64,000 bases of DNA from Streptomyces djakartensis (GTDB lineage: Bacteria > Actinomycetota > Actinomycetes > Streptomycetales > Streptomycetaceae): the NCBI RefSeq assembly GCF_014651075.1, contig NZ_BMWE01000020.1, positions 57,563-121,562 on the forward strand. Reading direction: 5' to 3'. Made by a program: the position numbers and the translations under genes. Positions 41,537-51,721 of this stretch are shown here, in pieces; positions within the stretch are counted from its first letter, which is position 1; each line of letters begins with the position of its first letter. The notes below the pieces were generated by a model that saw nothing but the letters and a program-made list of their open reading frames with translations, was not told where the DNA came from and made no database searches.

Positions 41537-42400
41537 GTGAGTGAACGGCGGGCCGCACCGACCGTGGGCCAGGTGGTGCTGGGCAAGCGGTTGCAGGAGC
41601 TGCGTGAGGCGGCGGGCCTCAGTCGCGACGAGGCCGCCCGGGTGCTGCGGGTCGCCCCCGCGACCGTCCGCCGGATGGAGACGGCCGACGTCGCGCTGAA
41701 GATCCCGTACGTGCAGATCCTGCTGACCGCGTACGGGGTGGCCGACGACGAGGTGACGGCGTTCGTCGGGCTCGCCGAGGAGGCGAACCGGCCGGGCTGG
41801 TGGCAGCGGTTCCACGACGTGCTGCCCGATTGGTTCAGCCTCTACGTGAGCCTGGAGGGCGCCGCCCGGATCATCCGCTCCTACGAGCCGCACTTCGTTC
41901 CGGGACTGCTCCAGACGGAGGGGTACGCGCGTGCCGTTCTGGAGGCGGGCACCATCGGGAACTCCGGGCCGGACGCCGTGGAGCGGCACGTGTCGCTGCG
42001 GCTGGAGCGGCAGCGGCTCCTGGAACGCGAGAATCCGCCGCACCTGTGGGTGATCATGGACGAGACGGTGCTGCGCCGGCCGGTGAGCGTCGACAGCCGG
42101 GTGATGCGCGACCAGCTGGACAAGCTGCTGGAGTACTCCGCGCGGGACCGCGTCACGCTCCAGGTCGCCGAGTTCGAGGACGGGCCGCATCCCGGGACGT
42201 ACGCACCGTTCTCGCTGTTCCGCTTCGCCGAGCCCGAACTGCCCGACATGGTCTTCACCGAGTACCTGACCGGCGCGCTCTACCTCGACTCCGCCAAGGA
42301 GGTCTCCGCGCATCTGGAGGTCCTCGACCACATGACGGCGGGTGCCGCGTCGCCGCAGCGTACGGAGGGGCTGCTGCGGGAGTACCGCGACAGCTTCTGA
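41537..42400 (+). CDS. XRE-family regulator with DUF5753
   Basis: 287 residues. HTH at about 12-70 (LGKRLQELREAAGLSRDEAARVLRVAPATVRRMETAD), then the DUF5753 effector-like domain with LYVSLEGAARIIRSYEPHFVPGLLQTEGYARAVL and the late DMVFTEYLTGALYLD. GTG start with GGGGAGGCGGGG. In Streptomyces such genes usually precede a small DUF397 gene (abaA/whiJ-like pairs); here no DUF397 partner follows, only the NarJ-like gene 124 nt on. Confidence 0.92.
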   Translation: MSERRAAPTVGQVVLGKRLQELREAAGLSRDEAARVLRVAPATVRRMETADVALKIPYVQILLTAYGVADDEVTAFVGLAEEANRPGWWQRFHDVLPDWFSLYVSLEGAARIIRSYEPHFVPGLLQTEGYARAVLEAGTIGNSGPDAVERHVSLRLERQRLLERENPPHLWVIMDETVLRRPVSVDSRVMRDQLDKLLEYSARDRVTLQVAEFEDGPHPGTYAPFSLFRFAEPELPDMVFTEYLTGALYLDSAKEVSAHLEVLDHMTAGAASPQRTEGLLREYRDSF

Positions 42401-42524
42401 GCCCGACCCCCGGCCGTTTTCCCTGGTCACAGCGCGGTTCTGACCCGTACGGGCCCGGTCGGCAGGTGTGCTGCGCCGCGCGCCCTTAGCGTCGGGACCA
42501 CGGGGCGCACGCGAAGGAGGTCCG

Positions 42525-43013
42525 ATGCCCGGGTTCGAGGTGCTGTACCAGGCGGCCGCGCTGTGCCTGATGTACCCCGACGACGGCTTCCGAGCCCGCC
42601 TGCCGCTGCTGCGTGAAGCCGCCCCGCAGCTGAGGGAGTTCGCCGACCACGCGGCGCTCACCCCGCCAGGGGAGCTGGCCGCGCACTACGTCGAGGTCTT
42701 CGAGTCCGGGCAGGACCTCAGCCTGTATCTGAGCGCCTGGCGCGAGGCGGCACCGGCGCCCTCCGAGGAGATCTACCGCGCGCACGGCCTCAAGACCACC
42801 GGCGAGGAGCCACCGGACTTCCTCCCCGCGGTTTTGGAGTTCGCGGCCCGCACCGGCAGCGCCGAGCTGCTGACCGAGCACCGCGACGGCCTGGACCGGC
42901 TGCGGTCCCAGCTCACCGCGTTCGGCACGCCGTACGCGACGGTCCTGGACGCGGTGTGCGCGACGCTGCCGCCCGCGCACACCGGGTCCCAGGAGGCCGG
43001 CAGAGGCGACTGA
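42525..43013 (+). CDS. orphan NarJ-like nitrate reductase assembly chaperone
   Basis: 162 residues from an ATG with a perfect GAAGGAGG. The all-helical TorD/NarJ pattern is visible: VLYQAAALCLMYPDDGFRARLPLLREA at the start, LAAHYVEVFESGQDLSLYLS, and PPDFLPAVLEFAARTG. Real NarJ proteins carry an Arg-rich stretch then YLTYY..GDTR.RG after VETFD; here this part is replaced by SGQDLSLYLSAWREAAPAP. No narG, narH or narI is near. It could be a remnant of a lost nitrate reductase operon or a repurposed chaperone; from memory, S. coelicolor has its nar2 operon in the comparable region. Confidence 0.7.
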   Translation: MPGFEVLYQAAALCLMYPDDGFRARLPLLREAAPQLREFADHAALTPPGELAAHYVEVFESGQDLSLYLSAWREAAPAPSEEIYRAHGLKTTGEEPPDFLPAVLEFAARTGSAELLTEHRDGLDRLRSQLTAFGTPYATVLDAVCATLPPAHTGSQEAGRGD

Positions 43014-43051
43014 AACCTCGCGGGAGAGTCTCTCGGCAACCGGAGTTCGGC

Positions 43052-44932
<1,881 letters not shown>

Positions 44933-44980
44933 CGCTGTCCCCTTCCGCCAGGGCGGCTCTCCACACTCTCCAGCACAAAA

Positions 44981-45001
44981 CTTGAGTGCGCTGTTGTCAA
45001 T
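44981..45001. promoter_or_regulatory. HAIR-like HspR operator upstream of the extra dnaK
   Basis: CTTGAGT, 7 bp, TGTCAAT. The consensus HAIR is CTTGAGT-N7-ACTCAAG; the left arm is exact, the right matches 4 of 7. The minus strand reads TTGACA across the weaker arm, a possible -35 box 61 nt before the ATG. It overlaps the stop of the GDPD gene. Confidence 0.5.
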
Positions 45002-45737
45002 GCCGCGGATGGGTGACCGGCCCGCGCAGCTCCACCGCGCGCCGGGGCCGGTCGGTGACGAGCACGTCCACGCGGGGATGGGCGAGGAAGGCGCGCATCA
45101 GGGTGTCGTCGTTGACGGTCCACACCATGGTGAACAGTCCGTGCCGGGTCGCCTCGCGCAGCACGTTGGTCCTGGCCAGCCGCTGGTGCACGGCGACGCC
45201 GTGGGCTCCGCAGGCCCGGATGCGGCGGGCCGGGAACAGCTCGCTCAGCCGGGTGCCGGGCAGCCGCGCCAGGGCCAGCTCTTTGCGGTCGCGCCCCAGG
45301 GACAGCGCGGTGCGCACTCCCGGGAAGCCGTGCGTGACGGCGGCGACGGAACGGTCCTCCAGCGTCGTCACGACCAGCCCGTCCGCGCCGAGCAGGGCCA
45401 CCGCCCGGTCGATCACCTCCCGCTCGTAGCCCGCCTCCTTCAGGTCCAGGTGCGCCACGAGCTTCCCGGCGATCAGCGCCATGACCTCGTCCACCACCGG
45501 CACGTCGTATCCGGCCCGCTCGCTCAGCTGGGCGTGGGTGAGCGCGGACAGCGGCGGTCCGGTGGGCCCGACGCGGGGGTCGTGGTAGACGACGAGGACG
45601 CCGTCGGCCGTGCGGCGGATGTCGAACTCGACGTACTCCGCGCCGGACCCGATCGCGTCCTTGTACGCCTCCCAGGTCGCGGCGCCGGCGCGCTCGGAGC
45701 CGCCCCGGTGGGCGGAGACGGCGGGGCGTGGCCTCAT
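44997..45737 (-). CDS. glycerophosphodiester phosphodiesterase
   Basis: GDPD TIM-barrel enzyme of 246 residues that splits glycerophosphodiesters into glycerol-3-phosphate and an alcohol. Catalytic and metal residues: His10 and Arg11 (SAHRGG), Glu37 and Asp39 (EYVEFDIRRTADGVLVVYHD), His52. Further barrel strands are AHLDLKEAG and the end VDVLVTDRP. No signal peptide, so cytosolic. The ATG of MRPRPAVSAHRGG is used. The last bases overlap the HAIR-like element of the dnaK gene. Confidence 0.93.
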   Translation of the reverse strand: MRPRPAVSAHRGGSERAGAATWEAYKDAIGSGAEYVEFDIRRTADGVLVVYHDPRVGPTGPPLSALTHAQLSERAGYDVPVVDEVMALIAGKLVAHLDLKEAGYEREVIDRAVALLGADGLVVTTLEDRSVAAVTHGFPGVRTALSLGRDRKELALARLPGTRLSELFPARRIRACGAHGVAVHQRLARTNVLREATRHGLFTMVWTVNDDTLMRAFLAHPRVDVLVTDRPRRAVELRGPVTHPRH

Positions 45738-45841
45738 GGTCGCGGACTCCCGGAGGGCGAGCGGGGCGGCGGAAGGGGTACGGCGTCGTCGCCGGGCCCC
45801 GGCAGCAGCGAGCCGGAGCGGCGGCGTGGGGGGCGAACCGA

Positions 45842-45885
45842 CGACGTCGCGCGGGCGGCCCCGGTGGGCGGCCCGCGCGACGTCG
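45842..45885. terminator. terminator of the OsmC gene
   Basis: Perfect 15-bp stem (CGACGTCGCGCGGGC and its complement) with 14-nt loop, 10 nt past the OsmC stop on the minus strand. Confidence 0.8.
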
Positions 45886-45895
45886 GTGAACGGGG

Positions 45896-46324
45896 TCAGG
45901 CGAGCTTGGCGGTCAGGGTGATGGGCGTGGCCTTGAGGGCCTGGCTGACGGGGCAGCCGACCTTGGCCTCGTCGGCGGCGGCCTGGAAGGCCGCCTCGTC
46001 GATGCCGGGGACGGTGCCCTCGACGGTGAGGTGGATGCCGGTGATGCCCTCGCCGGGCTGGAAGGAGACGTCGGCGGAGGTGACGAGCTTGGTGGGCGGC
46101 GTGCCGGCCTTGTTGAGGATGTTGGAGAAGGCCATCGAGAAGCAGCTGGAGTGGGCGGCGGCGATCAGCTCCTCGGGGCTGGTCTTGCCGTTCGCCTCCT
46201 GGGCGCGCGAGGCCCACGTGACCGGCTGCTCGCCGATGGCCCCGGAGGAGTCGAAGGTGACGACGCCGTTGCCCTCGAGGAGGTTGCCTTCCCAGACGGT
46301 GTGTGCGGAGCGCGTGGTAGCCAC
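45896..46324 (-). CDS. OsmC-family peroxiredoxin
   Basis: 142 residues with the two redox cysteines Cys61 (AHSSCFSMAF) and Cys124 (VGCPVSQAL), catalytic Glu (SPEELIAAA) and Arg40. Reduces organic hydroperoxides in the cytosol, with lipoyl or thiol reductants. GTG start after AAAGGAAGA. Alone on its transcript with a strong terminator. SigB-type stress regulation is common for this family, though no clear promoter was seen. Confidence 0.94.
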   Translation of the reverse strand: MATTRSAHTVWEGNLLEGNGVVTFDSSGAIGEQPVTWASRAQEANGKTSPEELIAAAHSSCFSMAFSNILNKAGTPPTKLVTSADVSFQPGEGITGIHLTVEGTVPGIDEAAFQAAADEAKVGCPVSQALKATPITLTAKLA

Positions 46325-46452
46325 GGTTCTTCCTTTCGCGTGCGGACTCGCGTGCGGGCCCCTCGGGCGGGTCCCGTCCCCATCCGATCACATTCCGGTT
46401 CGGCTCACTGGCAAGACCGGGCCTCTGGACGGTGAACGGCAGTCGGTCCGCG

Positions 46453-48540
46453 TCAGGCGGCGCGTTCCCCGGTGCTCTCGAGCGGCACCTGAGGGCCGTT
46501 CGACTCGCGCAGCCAGCGGCGCAGCACGCGGTGGACGTGTTCGGCGCCGGCGAGTTCCTCGCCTTCGCCGGCCGGCGCGGACAGGACGAGCGGCGACAGC
46601 AGGAAGGGTCTGCCCTGCTCGCCGCCGAGGCCGCCGTGGGAGCCGATCTGCTCCTCGAAGGCGAGCACTTCGCCGTCGGCGGGATCGTGGAAGGAGTTGA
46701 CCATGATGTCGGCGGTGTGCGGGAAGGAGTGCGTGCGGCGTACCGCGTCGACGGCGCCCGGCCCGAACGGGGCGAGCGGCCCCGGGTCGTCGTCCAGGTC
46801 GGCCAGCGGGATCTCGGCGCCGTACGCGCCCAGGACGACCCCGCCGTGCTCGTCGCTGCGCACCAGCAGGAAGCCGATGCCGGGGTGGTTGGCGAGGGTC
46901 GGCAGCAGCGCCGGGTGGCGGGCGTCGATCTCCTCCTTGCTCATCCGGTGCGTGACGTCCGGGAAGGAGACCAGGCCGAGGTTGCCGGAGGCCAGCACGA
47001 TCGGCTCCTCGCGGCGCTCGGGGCGGTGCTGCTCGCCGCTCTCCGCCACCGGGAACCGCAGCGCGGCGCGCACCGCGGCACGCGCCTCCGCCCCACTGCG
47101 GGTGCGCTCCGCCTTGCGCGGCACGTGCAGCCCGCAGCCGGCCCGCACCAGGTCGCCGAGGGTGAGGCCGTAGCGGGAGCGGAACGTCTCGCCGGGGCTC
47201 TGGCCGTGGTCGGACAGCACGACGATCCGGTAGGGACGCGGGGCGTGCTCGGCGACGTTCTCGATCAGGGCGAGCGAACGGTCCAGGCGTTCGAGGACCT
47301 TCTGCGCGTCGCGGCTCATCGGTCCGGAGTGGTGGGCCACCTCGTCGTAGGCCACCAGGTCGGCGTAGACGGCGGTGCGTCCGGCGAGCATGTCGCCCAT
47401 GACGGAGGCGACGACGACGTCCCGCTCGACGACCGTCGCGAAGGCCCGGACGAAGGGATAAAGGCCGCCGCGGGAGACGCGCGGTCTCTGCTTGCTCAGG
47501 CGGGCCCGGGTGGACTGTCCGATCTCCCGGCCGGCCTCGGCGACGAAGGAGAGGGCGGTGCGCACGGCGTTGGCCGGGTCGGAGAAGTAGGCGAAGTAGC
47601 CCGCGCGGGAGCGGTTCTCCGGGCTGCGGCGGCGGGTGGCTATGGACAGCACCAGGGCCTGTTCCTCCGCGCCCCCGCTGAACAGGTTCCCGCGGCTGGC
47701 GCCGTCGATGGTGAGCAGACCGCCGTGCCCGGCGTGTGCGACGGCGCGGCGCTGGAGTTCGGCGGCGCTGGTCGGGCGGTTGCAGACCACCACCTCGCGG
47801 GTGTCCTTCTCGTACCAGCGGAACGCGGGGACGTCGTGGTTGCTGCCGTGCAGGATGCCGAGCTGGCTGGCTCCGGTCTGGCTGGACCAGTCGGTGCGCC
47901 AGGGGGTGAGCCGGTGGGTGGGGCGGCCACCGTCGCCCAGGTCGAGCCAGCGGGCGACGGTGGGCATCAGGCCCTTGCCGACGGCGTCCAGCAGGACGTC
48001 GTGGCCGACGCCGTCGAGTTGGACGAAGACCGTGCCGGGGGCGGCCGGGCTGGGCGGCCCGGATCTGCGGCGGCGGTCGGACAGCCGGTACAGCCGGCGG
48101 CGGTAGGCGTCGTCGTCGCGTACCGCCAGCGCGGCGCCGGTGGCGGACGCCACGGCGGACATCACCGCGGCGACCACCACGGCGGTCTCCGGCGCGGCGG
48201 CACCGCGCTCGGCCGGGTTGAGGTACAGGGCGAGCAGCAGCAGCGCGCCGTTGAGGAAGAACACCAGCAGTCCGAGCACGAGCGCCGGGACGAGCAGCAG
48301 GAGCCGGACGAGCAGCGGCCACACCACGGCCGACAGCAGGCCGAAGGCGCCGGCGCCGAAGGCGGCCGTGACGGCGATGTCGGTGGCGCTGTCGCCGTTC
48401 TCCGAGCGGAGCCGGAAGTCCGGCAGGATTCCGGCGAGGACGAGCATGGTGACGGTGGAGACCGCCCACACGGCGATGCTCCGCCCCACCTGACTGGCGA
48501 ACCGTCGCCATCGCACGCCCCGCACGCCCCGCCACCTCAC
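46453..48540 (-). CDS. alkaline-phosphatase/nucleotide-pyrophosphatase-fold protein with N-terminal phage-holin-like membrane domain
   Basis: 695 residues. Residues about 15-140 hold four helices of the phage-holin (PF04020-like) type (VWAVSTVTMLVLAGILPDF, LLLLVPALVLGLLVFFLNGALLLLALYL). From about 165 a phosphatase fold follows: metal/nucleophile region FVQLDGVGHDVLLDAVGKG, DLVAYDEVAHHSG and VLSDHGQSPGETF. It would be a membrane-bound hydrolase, perhaps on a phospho-polymer or nucleotide. The first GTG was used; a second GTG five codons later is possible. The fusion is conserved among actinomycetes; substrate unknown. Confidence 0.88.
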   Translation of the reverse strand: MRWRGVRGVRWRRFASQVGRSIAVWAVSTVTMLVLAGILPDFRLRSENGDSATDIAVTAAFGAGAFGLLSAVVWPLLVRLLLLVPALVLGLLVFFLNGALLLLALYLNPAERGAAAPETAVVVAAVMSAVASATGAALAVRDDDAYRRRLYRLSDRRRRSGPPSPAAPGTVFVQLDGVGHDVLLDAVGKGLMPTVARWLDLGDGGRPTHRLTPWRTDWSSQTGASQLGILHGSNHDVPAFRWYEKDTREVVVCNRPTSAAELQRRAVAHAGHGGLLTIDGASRGNLFSGGAEEQALVLSIATRRRSPENRSRAGYFAYFSDPANAVRTALSFVAEAGREIGQSTRARLSKQRPRVSRGGLYPFVRAFATVVERDVVVASVMGDMLAGRTAVYADLVAYDEVAHHSGPMSRDAQKVLERLDRSLALIENVAEHAPRPYRIVVLSDHGQSPGETFRSRYGLTLGDLVRAGCGLHVPRKAERTRSGAEARAAVRAALRFPVAESGEQHRPERREEPIVLASGNLGLVSFPDVTHRMSKEEIDARHPALLPTLANHPGIGFLLVRSDEHGGVVLGAYGAEIPLADLDDDPGPLAPFGPGAVDAVRRTHSFPHTADIMVNSFHDPADGEVLAFEEQIGSHGGLGGEQGRPFLLSPLVLSAPAGEGEELAGAEHVHRVLRRWLRESNGPQVPLESTGERAA

Positions 48541-48676
48541 GTCCCTGGCCCGCCGCCGCGGGCCTGCCGCTCACAGTGTCTCAACGCCGGGGGAACGCCC
48601 TTTGTCCCTGCGCTCTTCCTCCGGCCCGAGGGCATTCCTTGTTTCCCGCGGCAGCCCGGGCAACCACGACGGGACG

Positions 48677-49078
48677 TCAGCGGCCGTCGTAACCGGCCGT
48701 CGGCATCGACAGCCGCCGGTGCACGCACGCCTTCATCGCCGCGTCGTACGCCGGTTCCGCGTGTCCCACCGTCTCGACCCGCACCCCGCGCCGGGCACAC
48801 TCCGCGGTGAACTCCTCGACGGACGCGAGCGCGCTCTCCAGCACCCTCCGGCTGGGCGCCACGAACAGGTCGAGGCCGGGCCGGACGCCGTCCCACAGCA
48901 CGCCGTGGTCGGGGCGCAGGGCCCGGACCAGTAACTCCCGGCTGACCACGTATCCCCGCTCGGCGGCCCAGCGGGCGCACATCGCGTGCTGGCTACGGGA
49001 GTCGACCAGGAACGGGTCCTCGTCCAGCTCCTCCAGCGGCGTCAGACTCGCGATCGCCGTGACCCGCACGGGCATCAT
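48677..49078 (-). CDS. small protein with resolvase-like pattern, function unknown
   Basis: 133 residues. The start is one of two adjacent ATGs behind GTGAGGGGG. SRSQHAMCARWAAERGYVVSRELL recalls the start of serine recombinases (Q..C..WA..GY.V), and the later PGLDLFVAPSRRVLESALASVEEFTAECARRGVRVET follows the same strand-helix order, but the catalytic Ser-Arg motif of resolvases is absent. Possibly a domesticated, non-catalytic resolvase-fold protein. Divergent from the metallo-hydrolase gene 82 nt away. Confidence 0.75.
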   Translation of the reverse strand: MMPVRVTAIASLTPLEELDEDPFLVDSRSQHAMCARWAAERGYVVSRELLVRALRPDHGVLWDGVRPGLDLFVAPSRRVLESALASVEEFTAECARRGVRVETVGHAEPAYDAAMKACVHRRLSMPTAGYDGR

Positions 49079-49160
49079 GGCGTCCCCCTCACCTCCGGTT
49101 TCGCCGCCGACCCTACTCCTGCACGTAGGCTTCGGGGAGTCGCGCGAAGGAGGCAAAGAG

Positions 49161-49934
49161 GTGCCGGTGGAGATCACCTGGTGGGGTCACGCGACGTGCA
49201 CGGTCGAGGACTCGAACGTACGGATACTCACCGACCCTCTGTTCGCGCGCCGGCTCGCGCACCTGCGCCGGCGGCGCGGGGCCGTGCCACCCCCGGCAGC
49301 CCGTCTCGCGGACGTGGCGCTGGTGTCGCATCTGCACGCCGACCACCTGCACGTGCCGTCGCTGATGCGGCTCGCTCCCGGCACCCGCCTGCTCGTGCCC
49401 CGGGGGGCGCGCCGGGCGGTACCCGGTCTGCGCCGGCTCACGCACCTGCGTATCGGCGAGATGGCGCCCGGGGACGAGACACCCGTCGGAGACATCGTCG
49501 TACGGGCGGTGCCCGCGCGGCACGACGGGCGCCGGCTGCCGCTCGGACCGCACCGCTCCCCCGCCCTCGGCTACGTCATAGCCGGCGAGGCCCGCACCTA
49601 CTTCGCCGGGGACACGGGGCTGTTCGACGAGATGGCCAAGGAGGTCGGGCCGGTCGAGGTGGCGCTGCTGCCGGTGGGCGGCTGGGGACCGTACCTCGGC
49701 GAGGGGCACCTGGACGCCGGGCGGGCGGCACAGGCGCTGGAGCGGCTGGCGCCGTGCAGTGCGGTGCCGGTGCACTACGGCACGTACTGGCCGATCGGGA
49801 TGGACGCCGTGCGCCCCCACGAGTTCCACGCGCCGGGTGACGAGTTCGTGCGCCTCGCGGCCAGGCGCGCGCCCGGCGTGGCCGTGCACCGGCTCGGGCA
49901 CGGTCAGAGCGTGCGCGTGGAGGCCGGGAGATGA
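49161..49934 (+). CDS. metallo-beta-lactamase-fold hydrolase (UlaG-like)
   Basis: 257 residues. WWGHATCTVEDSNVRILTDP opens an UlaG/NAPE-PLD-like beta-lactamase fold; the metal motif HLHADHLH has His57, His59, Asp61 and His62, and YFAGDTGLFDEM gives the bridging Asp. GTG start with AAGGAGG. The stop overlaps the DedA ATG (ATGA), so it is coupled to a membrane protein of that family. Substrate perhaps a phosphorylated lipid or lactone (inference). Confidence 0.9.
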   Translation: MPVEITWWGHATCTVEDSNVRILTDPLFARRLAHLRRRRGAVPPPAARLADVALVSHLHADHLHVPSLMRLAPGTRLLVPRGARRAVPGLRRLTHLRIGEMAPGDETPVGDIVVRAVPARHDGRRLPLGPHRSPALGYVIAGEARTYFAGDTGLFDEMAKEVGPVEVALLPVGGWGPYLGEGHLDAGRAAQALERLAPCSAVPVHYGTYWPIGMDAVRPHEFHAPGDEFVRLAARRAPGVAVHRLGHGQSVRVEAGR

Positions 49935-50584
49935 GCTGGACCGCGCCGATAGCGCAGGCCGGCGTGGCCCTGCTCGCCGCGTCGGCCGTCACCCCGGCGC
50001 CGATCCTGCCGGAGTCCACGCAGCAGGCGGTCGGGTATCCCATGCTCTTCCTGCTGGTGCTCGTCGGGGCGTTGCTGCCGGTGATCCCCACGGGCGCGCT
50101 GGTGAGTTCGGCGGCGGTGGTCGCCTTCCACCGGATGGCACCGTTCTCGCTGCTGTTGCTGTTCGTCACGGCGTCGCTCGCGGCGTTCCTCGGTGACGCG
50201 ACGCTGTACTGGCTGGGGCGGCGTGGGCTGAGGTCCAGGAACGGGTCGCGCTGGCTGGAGCGGATCCGGGCACGGGCGCCGGAGGACCGGCTGGCGCAGG
50301 CGCAGGGGAAACTCGCGGCGCACGGTGTCGCCGTACTGGTGCTGTCCCGGCTGGTGCCGGCGGGGCGTATCCCCGTGATGCTGGCCTGCCTGCTGGCCGA
50401 GTGGCCGCTGCGGCGGTTCTCCCGGGGGAATCTGCCGGCCTGCCTGGCCTGGGCCGTGACGTATCAGCTGATCGGGATCCTCGGGGGGTCGTTGTTCGAC
50501 GAGCCGTGGCAGGGTGTGGTGGCCGCGATCGGGCTGACCCTGGTGATCAGCGCGGTGCCGAGTGTGGTGCGGCGGGTGCGGTAG
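49931..50584 (+). CDS. DedA-family membrane protein
   Basis: 217 residues with about five helices. Family signatures: the acidic/Gly site FLGDATLYWLGRRG (about 95-108) and the re-entrant VLSRLVPAGRIPVMLACLL, whose Arg-x2-P-x2-R pattern is needed for polyprenyl-phosphate lipid transport in DedA proteins. Coupled to the upstream metallo-hydrolase by a 4-nt overlap. Probably moves C55-P or phospholipids across the membrane. Confidence 0.92.
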   Translation: MSWTAPIAQAGVALLAASAVTPAPILPESTQQAVGYPMLFLLVLVGALLPVIPTGALVSSAAVVAFHRMAPFSLLLLFVTASLAAFLGDATLYWLGRRGLRSRNGSRWLERIRARAPEDRLAQAQGKLAAHGVAVLVLSRLVPAGRIPVMLACLLAEWPLRRFSRGNLPACLAWAVTYQLIGILGGSLFDEPWQGVVAAIGLTLVISAVPSVVRRVR

Positions 50585-50625
50585 CGCCGTTGTCGTCCGC
50601 TGTTGTCTTCGGGGTGCGGGTTGTG

Positions 50626-50656
50626 TGTGGCTTGTCACGCAGTTCCCCGCGCCCCT
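50626..50656. repeat. dispersed Streptomyces repeat between convergent genes
   Basis: TGTGGCTTGTCACGCAGTTC followed by CCCGCGCCCCT, matching the copies at 18686 and 60927. It sits in the 84-nt gap between DedA and the second metallo-hydrolase. Confidence 0.8.
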
Positions 50657-50668
50657 CGGCTTGGTTCA

Positions 50669-51721
50669 CTACAGCACCTTTGAAGCGCCCACCGGCATGT
50701 CCCAGAGGTTTTCCCGGGGCAGGCCCGCCTTGTCCCATGCCGCCCGCACCCGGGTGAGGGGTTCGAGGACCGGCTCCGCCGACAGGACGAACGTGGCCCA
50801 GTGCATGGGGGCCATCCTGGTCGCGCCCAGGTCCTGGACGGCCAGAACCGCCTCCTCCGGGTCGCAGTGGACGTCGCTGAGCCACCAGCGCGGGTCGTAG
50901 GCGCCGATGGGGAGGAGCGCGAGGTCGATGCCGGGATAGCGGCGCCCGATGCGGGAGAACCAGTGGCCGTAGCCGGTGTCGCCGGCGAAGTAGACGCGTT
51001 GGCCCTGCTGGTCCGTGAGGACCCAGCCGCCCCACAGGCTGCGGCAGGTGTCGGTGAGGGTGCGCTTGGACCAGTGGTGGGACGGGACGAAGTCGAAGCG
51101 GACGCCGTCGAGTTGGGCCGCCTCCCACCAGTCGAGCTCGGTGACGCGAGTGAAGCGGCGGCGGTGGAACCAGCGGGCCAGCCCGGCCGGGACGAACACG
51201 GGGGTGTCGCGCGGGAGTCTGCGCAGCGTGGGGGCGTCCAGGTGGTCGTAGTGGTTGTGGCTGATGACGACGGCGTCGACGCGCGGCAGCGCCTCCCAGG
51301 GGACGCCCACGGGTGTGATGCGGGCCGGGGTCCCGAGGATCCGGCGGGACCAGACCGGGTCGGTGAGGACGGTGAGACCGCCTATGCGGATCACCCAACT
51401 GGCGTGTCCCGCCCAGGTGACGGCGACCGTGCCGGCGTCGACGCGGGGCAGCGGGCCCGGCTCGTAGGGCAGCCGGGGAATGTCAACGAGGCCTTCCGGG
51501 CCCGGTCTCACGGCGCCTTCGCGGGCGAAGCGGGCCATGGCCTTCAGGCCCGGGAGGGGGGCGGTCAGCCGGTCGTGGAACGTACGGGGCCACACCCGGC
51601 GTTCGGCCAGCGGCCTCGGTTCGGCCAGCGGCGGGTACGGGGGTGCCAGGGGGGACGGAGGGGCCGGGTGGCCGGCTTCCTGCGTGGTGGTGGTCGTGGT
51701 CGACTCGGACTGCTGCGTCAT
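50669..51721 (-). CDS. metallo-beta-lactamase-fold hydrolase (NAPE-PLD-like)
   Basis: 350 residues. Thr/Gln-rich N-terminus, then VTWAGHASWVIRIGGLTVLTDP and the metal motif ISHNHYDHLD (His155, His157, Asp159, His160), VPSHHWSKR and YFAGDTGYGHW: the NAPE-hydrolysing phospholipase D branch. The ATG is coupled to the aminotransferase-like gene stop (ATGA); an ATG five codons upstream lies inside that gene. May act on phosphoethanolamine lipids or similar phosphodiesters (inference). Confidence 0.88.
   Translation of the reverse strand: MTQQSESTTTTTTQEAGHPAPPSPLAPPYPPLAEPRPLAERRVWPRTFHDRLTAPLPGLKAMARFAREGAVRPGPEGLVDIPRLPYEPGPLPRVDAGTVAVTWAGHASWVIRIGGLTVLTDPVWSRRILGTPARITPVGVPWEALPRVDAVVISHNHYDHLDAPTLRRLPRDTPVFVPAGLARWFHRRRFTRVTELDWWEAAQLDGVRFDFVPSHHWSKRTLTDTCRSLWGGWVLTDQQGQRVYFAGDTGYGHWFSRIGRRYPGIDLALLPIGAYDPRWWLSDVHCDPEEAVLAVQDLGATRMAPMHWATFVLSAEPVLEPLTRVRAAWDKAGLPRENLWDMPVGASKVL

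Noticed and set aside
48608..48630. Third ROK-type operator suggested by TTTGTCCC
   Set aside because: The second half-site GGNNAAAG is missing.
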